A stretch of DNA of 64,000 nt from Kribbella amoyensis (GCF_007828865.1 NZ_VIVK01000001.1:2480001-2544000); one strand, 5' to 3'. Positions 34,042 through 42,770 are shown, numbered from the stretch's first letter. Notes: generated by a model not told the origin, from the sequence alone. Translations and numbers: made by a program.

Positions 34042-36245
34042 CCTCACGGCGCAGCGTACTTGCGGTGATCGGGGCGGCGGTGCTCGGTGGTCTGTGCTTC
34101 GCCCCCGTCTTCGGTCTACGGTCCTTGCTGCTGCCGATCCTCGTACTCGGTGCGATCGCCTTCGCGGTCACCGAGCTGTGTCGCGCGGTACCGGCTGCCG
34201 CGCCGTGGCGGCCGTTGTTGCTGGTGGTGGCCGGGTTGCTGGGCATCACCGAAACGGTGCTCTGGGCAACCACCATGGCCGGCCTGCCGACCGCTTCCAC
34301 ACTGCGCTCACTGAGTCACGGCCTCGGCGCCTGGCGGCTCACCCTGGAGTCCACCTGGCCGGCCCGGCCTGATCCCGATCTGCTGGTCTTCGTCCCGATG
34401 CTGGTGCTGCTGGTCTGCCTGCTGGGGATCGAGCTGCTCGGCCGGACCCCAGCGCTGGTCCCGCTCCTGCCGGCGATCGTCCTGGCCGGGGTCAGCCAGG
34501 CGTACGTGGCGCTAGCCGGCATCGCGGCCGTGGTGGTTGCCCTCGGCTACGGAATCGCGCTGGCCGCGTTGGTGGCTCCCGAGCGGCCGGGCAGGACGAC
34601 GACGCGGACCGACCCACGCAGCCGCGGCGTCCGCGTTCTCGCGTTGATCCCGGGAGCCGCCGCGGTGGTGGTGGCCGCGATCGTCGGTGCGGTGGCGGTC
34701 AGCGCGGCCGATCCGGCGGGAAGGACGCCGTACACCCTGCAAAAGGTGCAGAGTTCGTCGGCCCAGCAGGGTCCGCAGACCAGCCCGCTCGATGACCTGG
34801 CCGGTCGGCTGACCAAGGCGAACGCGGCCAAGCCGGTGTTCCGGTACCGCGCGGACGTGCCGGTCGATCGATGGCGGCTGATCGCGCTCGAGGACTTCGA
34901 CGGGGTGAACTGGACGATCGGGCAACCGTTCCTGCGATTGGGGTCGGAGCTGGATCCGGGGGCCGAGGTCCGGGTCCCGGTCACCCGGCGCGAGGCGCGG
35001 ATCGAGTTCGCCGACCTGGAGGGGCCGTGGTTGCCCTCGCAGGCGTTGCCCGCCGCGGTCCAGGGCGCCACCGAGCCGCTGGTCGAACCCGTTGGCGGGA
35101 CGCTGATGACCGCGGAGCCGCCCGACCGGTACACCCTGAGCTGGTTCCAGCCGTCGGTGGACGCGAAGTTCCTGCTCCGCGCGGGTGTCGACCCCGAGGC
35201 CGCCGGACTCGGCGACCTGGGCGCGATCCCGAACGAGGTGGCCGCGCTGGCCGAGCGCGCGCTGGCCGGCCGGCAGGCGACCTTCGCGACCGCGCTCGCG
35301 CTGGAGAACTACCTGCGCACGAACTACGCCGTGGCCGCGACGGACCCGTTGCCGACCGGGCACTCGTGGCCACGGTTGCAGCGGTTCCTGATCGGCCGCG
35401 AGCCGGGGACCAGCGAGCAGTTCGCCGCGGCGTACGTAGCGATGGCCCGCGCGAACGGGATCCCGGCCCGCCTGGTGGTGGGCTTCCGGGCTCCGCCGGA
35501 ACGCGACTCCGACGGCTGGTACACGGTCCGCAACGGCGACGCCCTGGCCTGGCCCGAGGTGGCCGTCGACGGAGTCGGCTGGTGGCCGCTGGACCCGTCC
35601 GGACGAGCGAAGACGGGCAAGCCGGTGGTCCCGGGCAGTGCCGAGGACGTCACCGAGCAGGCCCGCGCCGAGGTCCCGCCGGCCGATCAGATCCAGGATC
35701 CCGAGGTCGAGCCGCCGCCGGCCGCGGATCCGCCCGGGCGGACCTGGAGCTTCGGCGTCCCGGTCGCCGGGTTGTTCGCGGCCTCCAGCGCGTTGCTGCT
35801 GCTCTGGCTGCTCGGGGTCCCGACGGCAAAGTGGCTCAGGGCAACGATCCGGCGACGTCGGCAGGGGACGGCGGGCGTGGTGGGTGCGTGGTCCGAGGTC
35901 CGCGACCGGCTCCGCGCGTACGGCGTCCCGGTGGCCCCGGGGATGACCGTGCGGGAGCTGTCCGACGAGGCCGACGAGTTGCTCGACCAGCGGGCCGCGG
36001 CCGGTCTCTCGACGGTGGCCGAGTGCGTCGACCTGGCGTTGTGGTCAGGCGCTGCGCCGGACGCGGAGCTGACGGCACGGGCGTGGTCCGGGGTCCGCGA
36101 GGTCAAGCGCGGTCTGCGGACCCGGCCCTGGACCGAACGCGTGCAGGCCGCCCTGGAGTTGCGGAGCCTGGTCTGGCGATCGTCGAGGCGGGCCTGGGTC
36201 AGCGGCGTCGGCAGGTGGCGCCGCGGAGTGGTTGCGGCTCGCTGA
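34038..36245 (+). CDS. transglutaminase-like membrane protein lacking catalytic Cys and His
   Basis: A 735-residue membrane protein. About six helices in the first 230 residues precede an extracytoplasmic transglutaminase-like domain (about 440-525), then a helix near 575-595 (VAGLFAASSALLLLWLLGV) and a C-terminal cytosolic part. The family core GxCxxFA reads GTSEQFA here, so catalytic Cys is Ser459. The core DAHAW reads DALAW, so His is Leu503. Asp519 (PLDPSG) is kept, as are MARANGIPARLVVGF and GWWPLDPS. Two of three triad residues are gone, so protease or cross-linking activity is unlikely; a binding role is more probable. Start GTG at 34038 overlaps the DUF58 stop (GTGA). The last 47 bases overlap the convergent kinase gene. 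Confidence 0.88.
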   Translation: MTSRRSVLAVIGAAVLGGLCFAPVFGLRSLLLPILVLGAIAFAVTELCRAVPAAAPWRPLLLVVAGLLGITETVLWATTMAGLPTASTLRSLSHGLGAWRLTLESTWPARPDPDLLVFVPMLVLLVCLLGIELLGRTPALVPLLPAIVLAGVSQAYVALAGIAAVVVALGYGIALAALVAPERPGRTTTRTDPRSRGVRVLALIPGAAAVVVAAIVGAVAVSAADPAGRTPYTLQKVQSSSAQQGPQTSPLDDLAGRLTKANAAKPVFRYRADVPVDRWRLIALEDFDGVNWTIGQPFLRLGSELDPGAEVRVPVTRREARIEFADLEGPWLPSQALPAAVQGATEPLVEPVGGTLMTAEPPDRYTLSWFQPSVDAKFLLRAGVDPEAAGLGDLGAIPNEVAALAERALAGRQATFATALALENYLRTNYAVAATDPLPTGHSWPRLQRFLIGREPGTSEQFAAAYVAMARANGIPARLVVGFRAPPERDSDGWYTVRNGDALAWPEVAVDGVGWWPLDPSGRAKTGKPVVPGSAEDVTEQARAEVPPADQIQDPEVEPPPAADPPGRTWSFGVPVAGLFAASSALLLLWLLGVPTAKWLRATIRRRRQGTAGVVGAWSEVRDRLRAYGVPVAPGMTVRELSDEADELLDQRAAAGLSTVAECVDLALWSGAAPDAELTARAWSGVREVKRGLRTRPWTERVQAALELRSLVWRSSRRAWVSGVGRWRRGVVAAR

Positions 36246-37602
36246 TGTAGATCGCGGTGCCGTCGGTTCCCTGGACCTCGAAGCAGTACTTGAGTCCGGG
36301 GACCACCTGGACCGTCTGCGACGTCCCCGACCCGCGGTACGTCGTCTGTGCACCGGAACCGCCTTGCTGGGCGATGTTGAGCGCGTACGTCAGCGGCTTC
36401 GAGCTGGTCCACTTGAGGACCACCGAGGTGCCCTTGTCCTGCGGGGGTTGCAGGACCAGCTGCACCGCGGGAGTCACCGTCGGCCCCGGGGACGTGGGCG
36501 TCTGCTCGGGCCGGGCCGGTTCGCTGGACGAGGCGGCCGGGACCTGCGGGGCCGTGCCGGAGTCGGGATCGTCCCCGGCCGACGGCCACACCATCACCAC
36601 GAGCACCGCGAGGACGGACGCTGCGGCCCCGGCCCCGATCAGCAGTTCCTTCGGGATCTTGGGGCGTGACCGCTGAGGAGCGGGCGGCGCGACTCGGGCC
36701 ACCGGCCGGGGCGCGGGCGACGGTCCGTGGTCCATCGTGCGGACCGCGGCGACCTCGTCGCTGAAGTCGTCGAAGTCGTGCTCCTTGTCGTCGCCGCGTG
36801 CGTCCACGGCGGTCAGCAGGTACTCGAGGACGCGGACCACCTCGGCGGCGTCCGGGCGGTCGGCGGGCTCCTTCGCCATCATCCGGCGCAGCAGCTCGAT
36901 CAGGTCGCGCGGGACGTCCCGGCCGGTGACATCGGGAACCGGGTCGCGCAGGACCCGCAGGACCACGTCGCCCGCGTTTTCGCCGGTCCGTGGGGAGAAC
37001 GGTGCGTGACCGGTGAGCGCGAAGTACAGGACCGCGCCGAGTCCGTACACGTCGGACTGCTCGGACAGTTCACCGTCGCGGAGGACCTCGGGAGCGGTGT
37101 ATCCCGCGACGGCGGTGAGGTCGCGGGGGAAACGCAGCCGCAGGGTCAGGCCGAAGTCGCCGAGGACGGGCTGGCCGTCGGGGCGTTCGAGCACGTTGGC
37201 CGGGGTGATGCCGCCGTGCACCAGGCCGAGCGGGTGCGCCTCGGCGAGGACCGACGCGAGGATCTGGCCGAGCGTGACCACGTCGCGGATCGGCAGCGGT
37301 CCGCGGGCGACGAGCTCCCGCAGCGACTGCGGACAGAACTCGGTCCGGAGCCCGGTGCGTCCGTCGGTGAGCTCCTCCAGCGCGTCCACGGTGAGGATCG
37401 ACCGGACGGTGCGGAGCTCGGCCAGCTTGGCCTGTTCGACCTCGATGCCGTGGTACGTCCGCCGGTCCAGCGGGCGCGGGTACACCTTGAGCGCGGCCGT
37501 CCTGCCGCCGGCGCGCGGTGCCATCAGGAAGAGGGCGGCGACCGGGCCGTCGGCACGCGGGACCAGGGACTGGGGCGAGATCTCGGCCATCGTCGTCATC
37601 AT
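36199..37602 (-). CDS. membrane pseudokinase (STPK-like) with extracytoplasmic beta domain
   Basis: Hanks-type kinase fold of 467 residues. The ATP-contacting Lys39 (TAALKVY) and DFG (Asp149 in LGDFGLTL) are present, as is the APE motif (YTAPEVLRDGE). The catalytic loop normally reads HRDxKPxN; here it reads HGGITPAN (129-136), so the catalytic Asp is Gly131 and the Lys is Thr133. The glycine-rich loop is also weak. A juxtamembrane Pro-rich segment, a membrane helix near 310-333 (LLIGAGAAASVLAVLVVMVW) and an FN3-like C-terminal domain with a Cys pair follow. It is best read as a pseudokinase that binds nucleotide or a partner. It converges on the transglutaminase-like gene, and lies by two unknown genes of the ESX locus. 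Confidence 0.85.
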   Translation of the reverse strand: MMTTMAEISPQSLVPRADGPVAALFLMAPRAGGRTAALKVYPRPLDRRTYHGIEVEQAKLAELRTVRSILTVDALEELTDGRTGLRTEFCPQSLRELVARGPLPIRDVVTLGQILASVLAEAHPLGLVHGGITPANVLERPDGQPVLGDFGLTLRLRFPRDLTAVAGYTAPEVLRDGELSEQSDVYGLGAVLYFALTGHAPFSPRTGENAGDVVLRVLRDPVPDVTGRDVPRDLIELLRRMMAKEPADRPDAAEVVRVLEYLLTAVDARGDDKEHDFDDFSDEVAAVRTMDHGPSPAPRPVARVAPPAPQRSRPKIPKELLIGAGAAASVLAVLVVMVWPSAGDDPDSGTAPQVPAASSSEPARPEQTPTSPGPTVTPAVQLVLQPPQDKGTSVVLKWTSSKPLTYALNIAQQGGSGAQTTYRGSGTSQTVQVVPGLKYCFEVQGTDGTAIYISEPQPLRGATCRRR

Positions 37603-37691
37603 CGCATCCGATCGCAGTCCGGTCGCGGCGAGCGCCGTCGCCGCTCAGTCATCACGACGGCCTGGCTCACGACGCACGCGGTCCAGGTGGT

Positions 37692-38300
37692 TCATTCGGT
37701 CGTCGCCATGTCGAGGTAGGCGCAGCCACTCGCGATCAGCAGCCGCAGGTCGCCGAGCACGTCGATCAGCGCCTCCCGTGCGGAGACGGTCTGCTCGTGC
37801 CGGCTCGTCACCGAGGCGCGCAGCTCGCAGCTGTGCCAGAGCGTCGGCGTCACCGATCCCCACTGCCACAGCTCGTAGCTGTCGGGGTCGACGCCGGCGA
37901 CCGTACCCAACCCGGGCAACCCGATCGCGAACTGGTCCGGCATCTCCGGGCTGTTGCCCAGACCAACGAACAGCACCCCCATCCGATGCGCCCGGGCGAA
38001 CTCCTCGGCATCGTCGGCCACCGAGGCGACCAACCCGGCCGCGCTCAAGGTCCGAAGGTGGTCCGCCGCGGGGATCCCCGCCTCCCCGGCTTCACGGAGT
38101 ACGTCGTCCTCGGTCCAGGCCGCCTTGCCCCGGTCGGGGACGCCGTGGGCGAGCACCCAGGTACCGAAGGCGTCCTCGTCCAGCCGGTGGTGCCGCCAGC
38201 CGATCCGGATCGTGTGGGCGGGGTTGCCGTCTTCGCCAATCCGCCGACCCGTGTAGTGGCCGATGGGGAAGAGGGTGGCGGTGTGCACGGTCGTGGTCAT
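37692..38300 (-). CDS. unknown protein, paralogue of its upstream neighbour
   Basis: A 202-residue protein of unknown family. It starts MTTTVHTATLFPIGHYTG, and its middle has a short helical segment (TEDDVLREAGEAGIPAADHL). MGVLFVGLGNSPEMPD and DSYELWQWGSVTPTLWHSC align with the neighbouring protein at 38300-38923: both have PIGH, LAHG, FARxHxxxxLxxGLG and an aromatic motif ending in TPxLWxxC. No membrane helix or signal is visible, so it is probably cytosolic. The start shares one base with the preceding stop (TGATG). It lies in a minus-strand block with the pseudokinase, between the DUF58/transglutaminase and eccD operons. Confidence 0.8.
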   Translation of the reverse strand: MTTTVHTATLFPIGHYTGRRIGEDGNPAHTIRIGWRHHRLDEDAFGTWVLAHGVPDRGKAAWTEDDVLREAGEAGIPAADHLRTLSAAGLVASVADDAEEFARAHRMGVLFVGLGNSPEMPDQFAIGLPGLGTVAGVDPDSYELWQWGSVTPTLWHSCELRASVTSRHEQTVSAREALIDVLGDLRLLIASGCAYLDMATTE

Positions 38301-38923
38301 CAGGCGAACTCCCGCCGGTCGAGGTACGCGGCCCGGACACAGAGCAGGCCGTGGACCGACTTCAGGATCCCGGTCAGGACGGCCCGCGCCTCGATCTCCG
38401 CCGGCGCGGTCACCCCGACCCGGCGAGCGACCTCGGCCGCGTCCTGGCAGCCGACCCACAGCTGCGGGGTCAGATGCGACCACGCCCACACGTCGTACAC
38501 CGCGCCGGAGACCTGCGCGATCGGCCGGCCGTACAGCCCGATCGCCTGCAGCGTGCCCTCGCCGGCGTCCGGCCCGAGTCCCATCAGCAGCGGGACCAGC
38601 TGATGGCCCCGGGCGAACTCGACGGCGGACTCGGCCTCCGGATCCAGCTCGGCGAGCAGGCCGTCGGCGACCAGTCGATCGGTGATGGCGCCGGTGTCGT
38701 CCGCGGTCAGCTCCAGCCGGGCGGCCGTGGCCGTTACCGACGACCGGGTCGGCCGATCGGCGTCGTCGATGCCATGGGCAAGCAACCAGACGACGTACTC
38801 CGGGTCGGCCAGCTCGACCAGGTCCAGGCCGGCGCGGACCTGCTGGCGGCGCCCGCCCTCGTCGGTGTACAGCGCGCCCACGTCGTGCCCGATCGGCACC
38901 AACAGCGGCTCCGTGCTCGCCAC
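38300..38923 (-). CDS. unknown protein, first of a paralogous pair in the ESX locus
   Basis: A 207-residue cytosolic protein of unknown family, homologous to the gene just downstream. It starts MASTEPLLVPIGHDVGALYT; common features with the second copy are PIGH near the N-terminus, WLLAHGIDD, FARGHQLVPLLMGLG and YDVWAWSHLTPQLWVGCQD. GTG at 38923 is chosen with GGAGGAGG upstream; a GTG two codons earlier is closer to that site. It is divergent from eccD across 237 bases that contain 11-bp-period repeats. Conserved duplication beside ESX genes suggests a chaperone, adaptor or regulator role (inference only). Confidence 0.78.
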   Translation of the reverse strand: MASTEPLLVPIGHDVGALYTDEGGRRQQVRAGLDLVELADPEYVVWLLAHGIDDADRPTRSSVTATAARLELTADDTGAITDRLVADGLLAELDPEAESAVEFARGHQLVPLLMGLGPDAGEGTLQAIGLYGRPIAQVSGAVYDVWAWSHLTPQLWVGCQDAAEVARRVGVTAPAEIEARAVLTGILKSVHGLLCVRAAYLDRREFA

Positions 38924-39014
38924 GGCCACCTCCTCCGTCGTCCAGCCGAGCGTAGGTGCCGTACACCCCGCCGGGACGGGGAACGGCAGGAACCTGTCGC
39001 GCGGATCTCGAACC

Positions 39015-39047
39015 GGTCCAGAAGGGGTCCAGCACCGGTCCGGACCC
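39015..39047. promoter_or_regulatory. three 11-bp-period GGTCC repeats before eccD
   Basis: GGTCCAGAAGG (39015), GGTCCAGCACC (39026) and GGTCCGGACCC (39037) are consecutive 11-bp units. The core GGTCCA is the complement of the TGGACC repeats at 29536-29563. They lie in the 237-bp divergent region between the paralogue pair and eccD. No clear -10 box sits at the usual distance on either side, which weakens the promoter reading. Confidence 0.45.
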
Positions 39048-39160
39048 GGCAGCACCCGATGGCCGCTAACGGCCAGCCTGCTCCCGACCACCAAGAGGCC
39101 CCGGACAGTGAAAGCGGGCCTTCGCCGGCCCAACTCAGCGTGGATCCACGGAAGGGCGCC

Positions 39161-40543
39161 ATGAACATCACCGGTCTGCTTCGCGTCACCATCGCCACCC
39201 CGAACCGCCGGCTCGATCTCGCGCTGCCAGAGCAGTCGTCGGTCGCCGAGGTGCTCCCCGGCGTCCTGACCAAGGCCGGCGAGCACCTGGCCGACGAGGG
39301 CGCCCCCGGGGGCGGCTGGGTCCTGCGCCGCGCGGACGGGGCCGAACTGGCCCTGGGTCGCAGTCTCGGTTCGCACCGGATCCGGGACGGCGAGATCCTG
39401 CACCTGGTCCAGCGTCACCTGGAGTGGCCCGAGCTCGAGTACGACGACCTGGTCGACGCGGTCGCCTCCGGCTCCGGGCGACTTGGCGCGGTCTGGTCGC
39501 CCTGGCACACCAGGATCTCCGGTCTCGCCTGCGCCGCGACCGCGTTGCTCGTCGTCGTCGCGTCGATCCTGCGGCTCGGCGCCCCCTGGCAGGAACCGGC
39601 GGCCTGGTTGCTGGTGACCGCGCTGCTGCTGATCGCGGGGGCCGTCGCTCTGGCCCGCGTGGTCGGCGATTCCGGAGCTGGGGCGATGGCCGGCGGACTC
39701 GCGCTGCTGTGTGGGGCATCCGGTGGTGGTCTCCTGCTGGCGGGTGCGGATCCGTGGCCGGCTCTCGGGGCGCCGCAGATCTTGGCCGGCAGCGCCGCGC
39801 TGATGCTCGCGGGTGCGGGCTGCTATCTCGGTGTCGTGGACGGCGCGGTGCTGTTCATCGGCGCGGTCAGCACGGGGGTCCTCGGGGTGATCGGGGGCTG
39901 GATCGGAACGTCCAACTCCCTGACCGGCCCCGACGTCGCGGCGATCCTGGGCGCGGCCCTGTTGGGCTTCTCGCCGCTGTTCGCCTCGCTCGCGTTGCGG
40001 CTGGGGCGCTTGCCGATGCCGATCCTGCCGCGCACCACGGCCGACCTGGTCCGCGATGATCCGCTGCCACCACGCAAGCAGGTGTACGGAGCTGTGGTTC
40101 GCGCGGACGGTCTGCTGACGGGGATGTTGCTCGGGCTGATGGTCGTCCTGTCCGTCTGCCAGATCCTGCTGGTCCTGGCCGAGACCCGATCCGCGACGAT
40201 CCTGGTGGGCCTGCTGAGCGCCGGGGCGTTCCTGCGGACCAGGTTGTACCCGATCGTGAAACAGCGGCTGCTGCTCCTGATCCCGGGGGTGATCGGCGCG
40301 GCAGGGCTGATCCTCGGACCGCTGACCCGGCGGCTCACCGACCCGGTCGCCGTGATCGCCCCGGCGGTGTTGTTGCTCGCGGCCCTCGCGATCTTCTTCG
40401 GCCTGCGCTACAGCAACCGGCGGCCCAGCCCGTACCTGAGCCGGTACGCCGAACTGCTGGAGATCGTGGTCGTGCTGGCGTTGATCCCGGTGGCGGCGGC
40501 GGTCCTCGGCCTGTACGGCGTGGTCCGGGGCTGGGGCGGCTGA
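39161..40543 (+). CDS. eccD: type VII secretion integral membrane protein EccD
   Basis: Membrane pore component of an ESX secretion system, 460 residues. An N-terminal ubiquitin-like YukD domain (about 1-85; LLRVTIATPNRRLDLALPEQ) precedes about 11 membrane helices. The linker LDDLVDAVASG-like sequence and the PxxR turn match EccD proteins. GGAAGG precedes the ATG at 39161 by five bases. It is followed one base later by eccB, so the two are co-transcribed. EccD forms part of the membrane complex with EccB, EccC and EccE. Confidence 0.92.
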   Translation: MNITGLLRVTIATPNRRLDLALPEQSSVAEVLPGVLTKAGEHLADEGAPGGGWVLRRADGAELALGRSLGSHRIRDGEILHLVQRHLEWPELEYDDLVDAVASGSGRLGAVWSPWHTRISGLACAATALLVVVASILRLGAPWQEPAAWLLVTALLLIAGAVALARVVGDSGAGAMAGGLALLCGASGGGLLLAGADPWPALGAPQILAGSAALMLAGAGCYLGVVDGAVLFIGAVSTGVLGVIGGWIGTSNSLTGPDVAAILGAALLGFSPLFASLALRLGRLPMPILPRTTADLVRDDPLPPRKQVYGAVVRADGLLTGMLLGLMVVLSVCQILLVLAETRSATILVGLLSAGAFLRTRLYPIVKQRLLLLIPGVIGAAGLILGPLTRRLTDPVAVIAPAVLLLAALAIFFGLRYSNRRPSPYLSRYAELLEIVVVLALIPVAAAVLGLYGVVRGWGG

Positions 40544-40544
40544 G

Positions 40545-41966
40545 ATGGCGACCAGGAAGGACCAGCTCCAGTCCCACCAGTTCTCGGTCCAGCGGATGGT
40601 CTCGGCACTCGTCACCCGCGAGACCGATCCGGAGCAGCCACCGTTCAAGCGGCCGATCGCGGCCGCCATCGGCAGTGCGGTGATCCTGGTCCTCGCGCTG
40701 GTGGTGGCCGGGGTGTACGGGCTGATCGTGCCGGGCGGCAACAAGGCCTGGGCCGGCGGCGACGTGGTCGTGGTCGAGAAGGAGACCGGGACCCGGTACG
40801 TGTTCGTCGACGGGCATCTGCACCCGGTCACCAACTACACCTCCGCGTTGCTTGCCTTGGGCAAACACAGCGACGTCCGCCGGGTCTCGCGGCGCTCGCT
40901 GGCCGACGTACCGCGGGGGCCGTTGATCGGGATCAAGGACGCGCCCGACGCCCTGCCGGATCGCAAGCGGCTGCTCACCGGAGGCTGGACGTTGTGCTCC
41001 GAACCGGCCCTGGACGTGGCCGGCGCGGCCGCGAGCGAGTCGGTCCTGATGGTCGGCGCGCGGCCGGCCCGGGACCAGGCGATGCTGGACCACGCAATGC
41101 TGGTCGAGGTGATGGAGACCGGCGACCAGTACCTGCTCTGGAAGGGCTACCGGCACCGGATCCAGAAGTCCGACACCACCACGGTCGGCCTGGCCCTCGG
41201 CTCGGAACCGTGGGCCCGGGTCGGTTCGGCCTTCGTCGCCGCGCTCCCGGACGGCGAGCCGATCGCGCCGATCGCGGTCAGCGGCGTGGGCAAGCCGTCG
41301 TCCGCGATCGAGACCCGGCAGACCAAGATCGGGCAGTTGTTCGAGGTGACCACGTCGAGCGGTGCCCGGCAGCACTACCTGGCGTCGAAGGACCGGCTCC
41401 GGCCGATCAGCGCGCTGCAGTACGACATCCAGCGCGCCTACCGCCCGATCACCGCGGCGTACGGTGGCAAGGCGCCGACCGCGATCCAGCTGGACCTGCT
41501 CTCGCTGGGCCGCGCCGATCCGCCGCCCACCCGCGCCGACGAGGGCCAGGCCCCGTGGACCCGCCCGAATTTCGTTGCCCCACGCAACGGGATGGGTACG
41601 GTATGCGCGGCCTACGCACCGGGCGACACGGTACCGACGGTGACCTTCGACGCCGCCATGCCCGCCCGCGACACGGCTGCCGCGACGGCGAAACGAGGAG
41701 CCCTCGGTACCGCTCTCGCCGACCGCATCCTGGTCGAACCAGGCGCCGCCGCGATCGTCGAAGCGATGCCCTCCGACCAGGCCAGGTCCGGCACGGTCGC
41801 CGTCGTCACCGACCTCGGCCGCGCGTACCCCTTGGCCGATCCCCAGCTCCTCGAAACCCTTGGCTACAAGGACGTCGAGCCGATCCGCATCCCGGCCCAA
41901 CTGGTCGCCCGCATCCCCCAAGGCAGCAGCCTCGACCCGACCGCCGCGGTACGCCCTGCCGTGTAG
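40545..41966 (+). CDS. eccB: type VII secretion protein EccB
   Basis: Membrane-anchored ESX component of 473 residues. The N-terminus MATRKDQLQSHQFSVQRMVS is the diagnostic EccB start, and RETDPEQPPFKRP follows. One membrane helix lies at about 39-62. The long extracytoplasmic part carries repeated beta domains, with CSEP and GTVC cysteines that should form the conserved disulfide. EccB sits outside the membrane around the pore and binds to the other core components. It starts one base after the eccD stop (TGAGATG). Confidence 0.97.
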   Translation: MATRKDQLQSHQFSVQRMVSALVTRETDPEQPPFKRPIAAAIGSAVILVLALVVAGVYGLIVPGGNKAWAGGDVVVVEKETGTRYVFVDGHLHPVTNYTSALLALGKHSDVRRVSRRSLADVPRGPLIGIKDAPDALPDRKRLLTGGWTLCSEPALDVAGAAASESVLMVGARPARDQAMLDHAMLVEVMETGDQYLLWKGYRHRIQKSDTTTVGLALGSEPWARVGSAFVAALPDGEPIAPIAVSGVGKPSSAIETRQTKIGQLFEVTTSSGARQHYLASKDRLRPISALQYDIQRAYRPITAAYGGKAPTAIQLDLLSLGRADPPPTRADEGQAPWTRPNFVAPRNGMGTVCAAYAPGDTVPTVTFDAAMPARDTAAATAKRGALGTALADRILVEPGAAAIVEAMPSDQARSGTVAVVTDLGRAYPLADPQLLETLGYKDVEPIRIPAQLVARIPQGSSLDPTAAVRPAV

Positions 41967-42004
41967 CGGCGCCAAAGCCACCGGACCTGGCCTTGGCGCG
42001 GCAC

Positions 42005-42016
42005 TAGCATGGCCGG
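42005..42016 (+). promoter_or_regulatory. possible -10 box for a leaderless start
   Basis: TAGCAT (42005-42010) fits TAnnnT and ends six bases before the ATG at 42017. The same spacing occurs before glgX and, with one more base, before the FN3 gene at 29587. It would give the third gene of this block its own leaderless message. Confidence 0.35.
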
Positions 42017-42751
42017 ATGGAGCGAGCGAGTGGGATGCCGGACGAGGACGTCACGCGGTTCGTCGTCGCCGACAGCGCCGTCGGCCGCTACCTGTCGGAC
42101 GGCAGCGTACCGATGAACTGGCGAGTGACCGCCGCCACCCTCGAGGCAGACAACGCGGAGGATCCGCCGGAACAGTGGTGGGCCCGTGGGTTCGTTGCCC
42201 GCGGTGAGTTCTCCCAGACGGTGGACGCCGGTCGAGCTTTGCCCCCCGAGGTGACCCGCCGCTACGTCGACCCTGTCATCGCGGCGACCCTCGCGCGAGG
42301 TGATCTTCCGGCTGTCCCGTCACCGGCGACCGGTGCGGATCCTCGGCCCGTCCTGCATGTGTACGGCAACCAGGCCTGGCAGCGGGCGTACGAGGACGCG
42401 GTGACGGAGGTCGTGGAGACAGCGCTGGACTCACCGGAAGACGCGAAGCGGTTGCTCGCGATCGGCGACGCCAACTGGCAGGCACGCGACGCCGACGCTC
42501 CGGAGTTCGAAGCGGCCCTGACGGCGGCGGGTGCCTCCCCGGCGGAGACGAGATGGCTGCAGTTGGCCGCCTCGGCGCGCTCCCAGGGGTGGGACTCGGT
42601 GGTGCTTCGCCACAACGAGGCGATGCTGCACAAAGCCACCGGAGGGATCGCCTCGCCCGGTACCACCGCACCAGTCGCGGCCGCCCAGACGTCGCCCGGT
42701 ACGGCGTCCGCGCCGCACGTCAGCAGAGGCAACGAGCTCGGCGGGGTCTGA
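42017..42751 (+). CDS. unknown ESX-linked protein
   Basis: A 244-residue acidic, mostly helical protein with no signal peptide or membrane helix. The C-terminal 40 residues are Ala/Pro/Ser/Thr-rich and probably disordered. WWARGFVARGEFSQT and LHVYGNQAWQRAYEDAV are the most distinctive stretches. I do not recognise a family. It follows eccB by 50 bases and is ended by a strong terminator, so it belongs to the eccD-eccB block by position. ATG at 42017 fits a leaderless start; ATG at 42035 with GAGCGAG upstream is an alternative. Confidence 0.7.
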   Translation: MERASGMPDEDVTRFVVADSAVGRYLSDGSVPMNWRVTAATLEADNAEDPPEQWWARGFVARGEFSQTVDAGRALPPEVTRRYVDPVIAATLARGDLPAVPSPATGADPRPVLHVYGNQAWQRAYEDAVTEVVETALDSPEDAKRLLAIGDANWQARDADAPEFEAALTAAGASPAETRWLQLAASARSQGWDSVVLRHNEAMLHKATGGIASPGTTAPVAAAQTSPGTASAPHVSRGNELGGV

Positions 42752-42770
42752 CCCCGGCCGACGGATCACG

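Noticed and set aside
34038-36245. Reading the transglutaminase-like protein as an active enzyme
   Set aside because: The Cys and His positions are Ser and Leu, so an active thiol triad cannot form as in the family.
37013-39160. Long in-frame extension upstream of eccD (over 700 codons)
   Set aside because: The extension is antisense to the pseudokinase and the paralogue pair. The real EccD N-terminus with its ubiquitin-like domain begins at 39161 after a good ribosome site.
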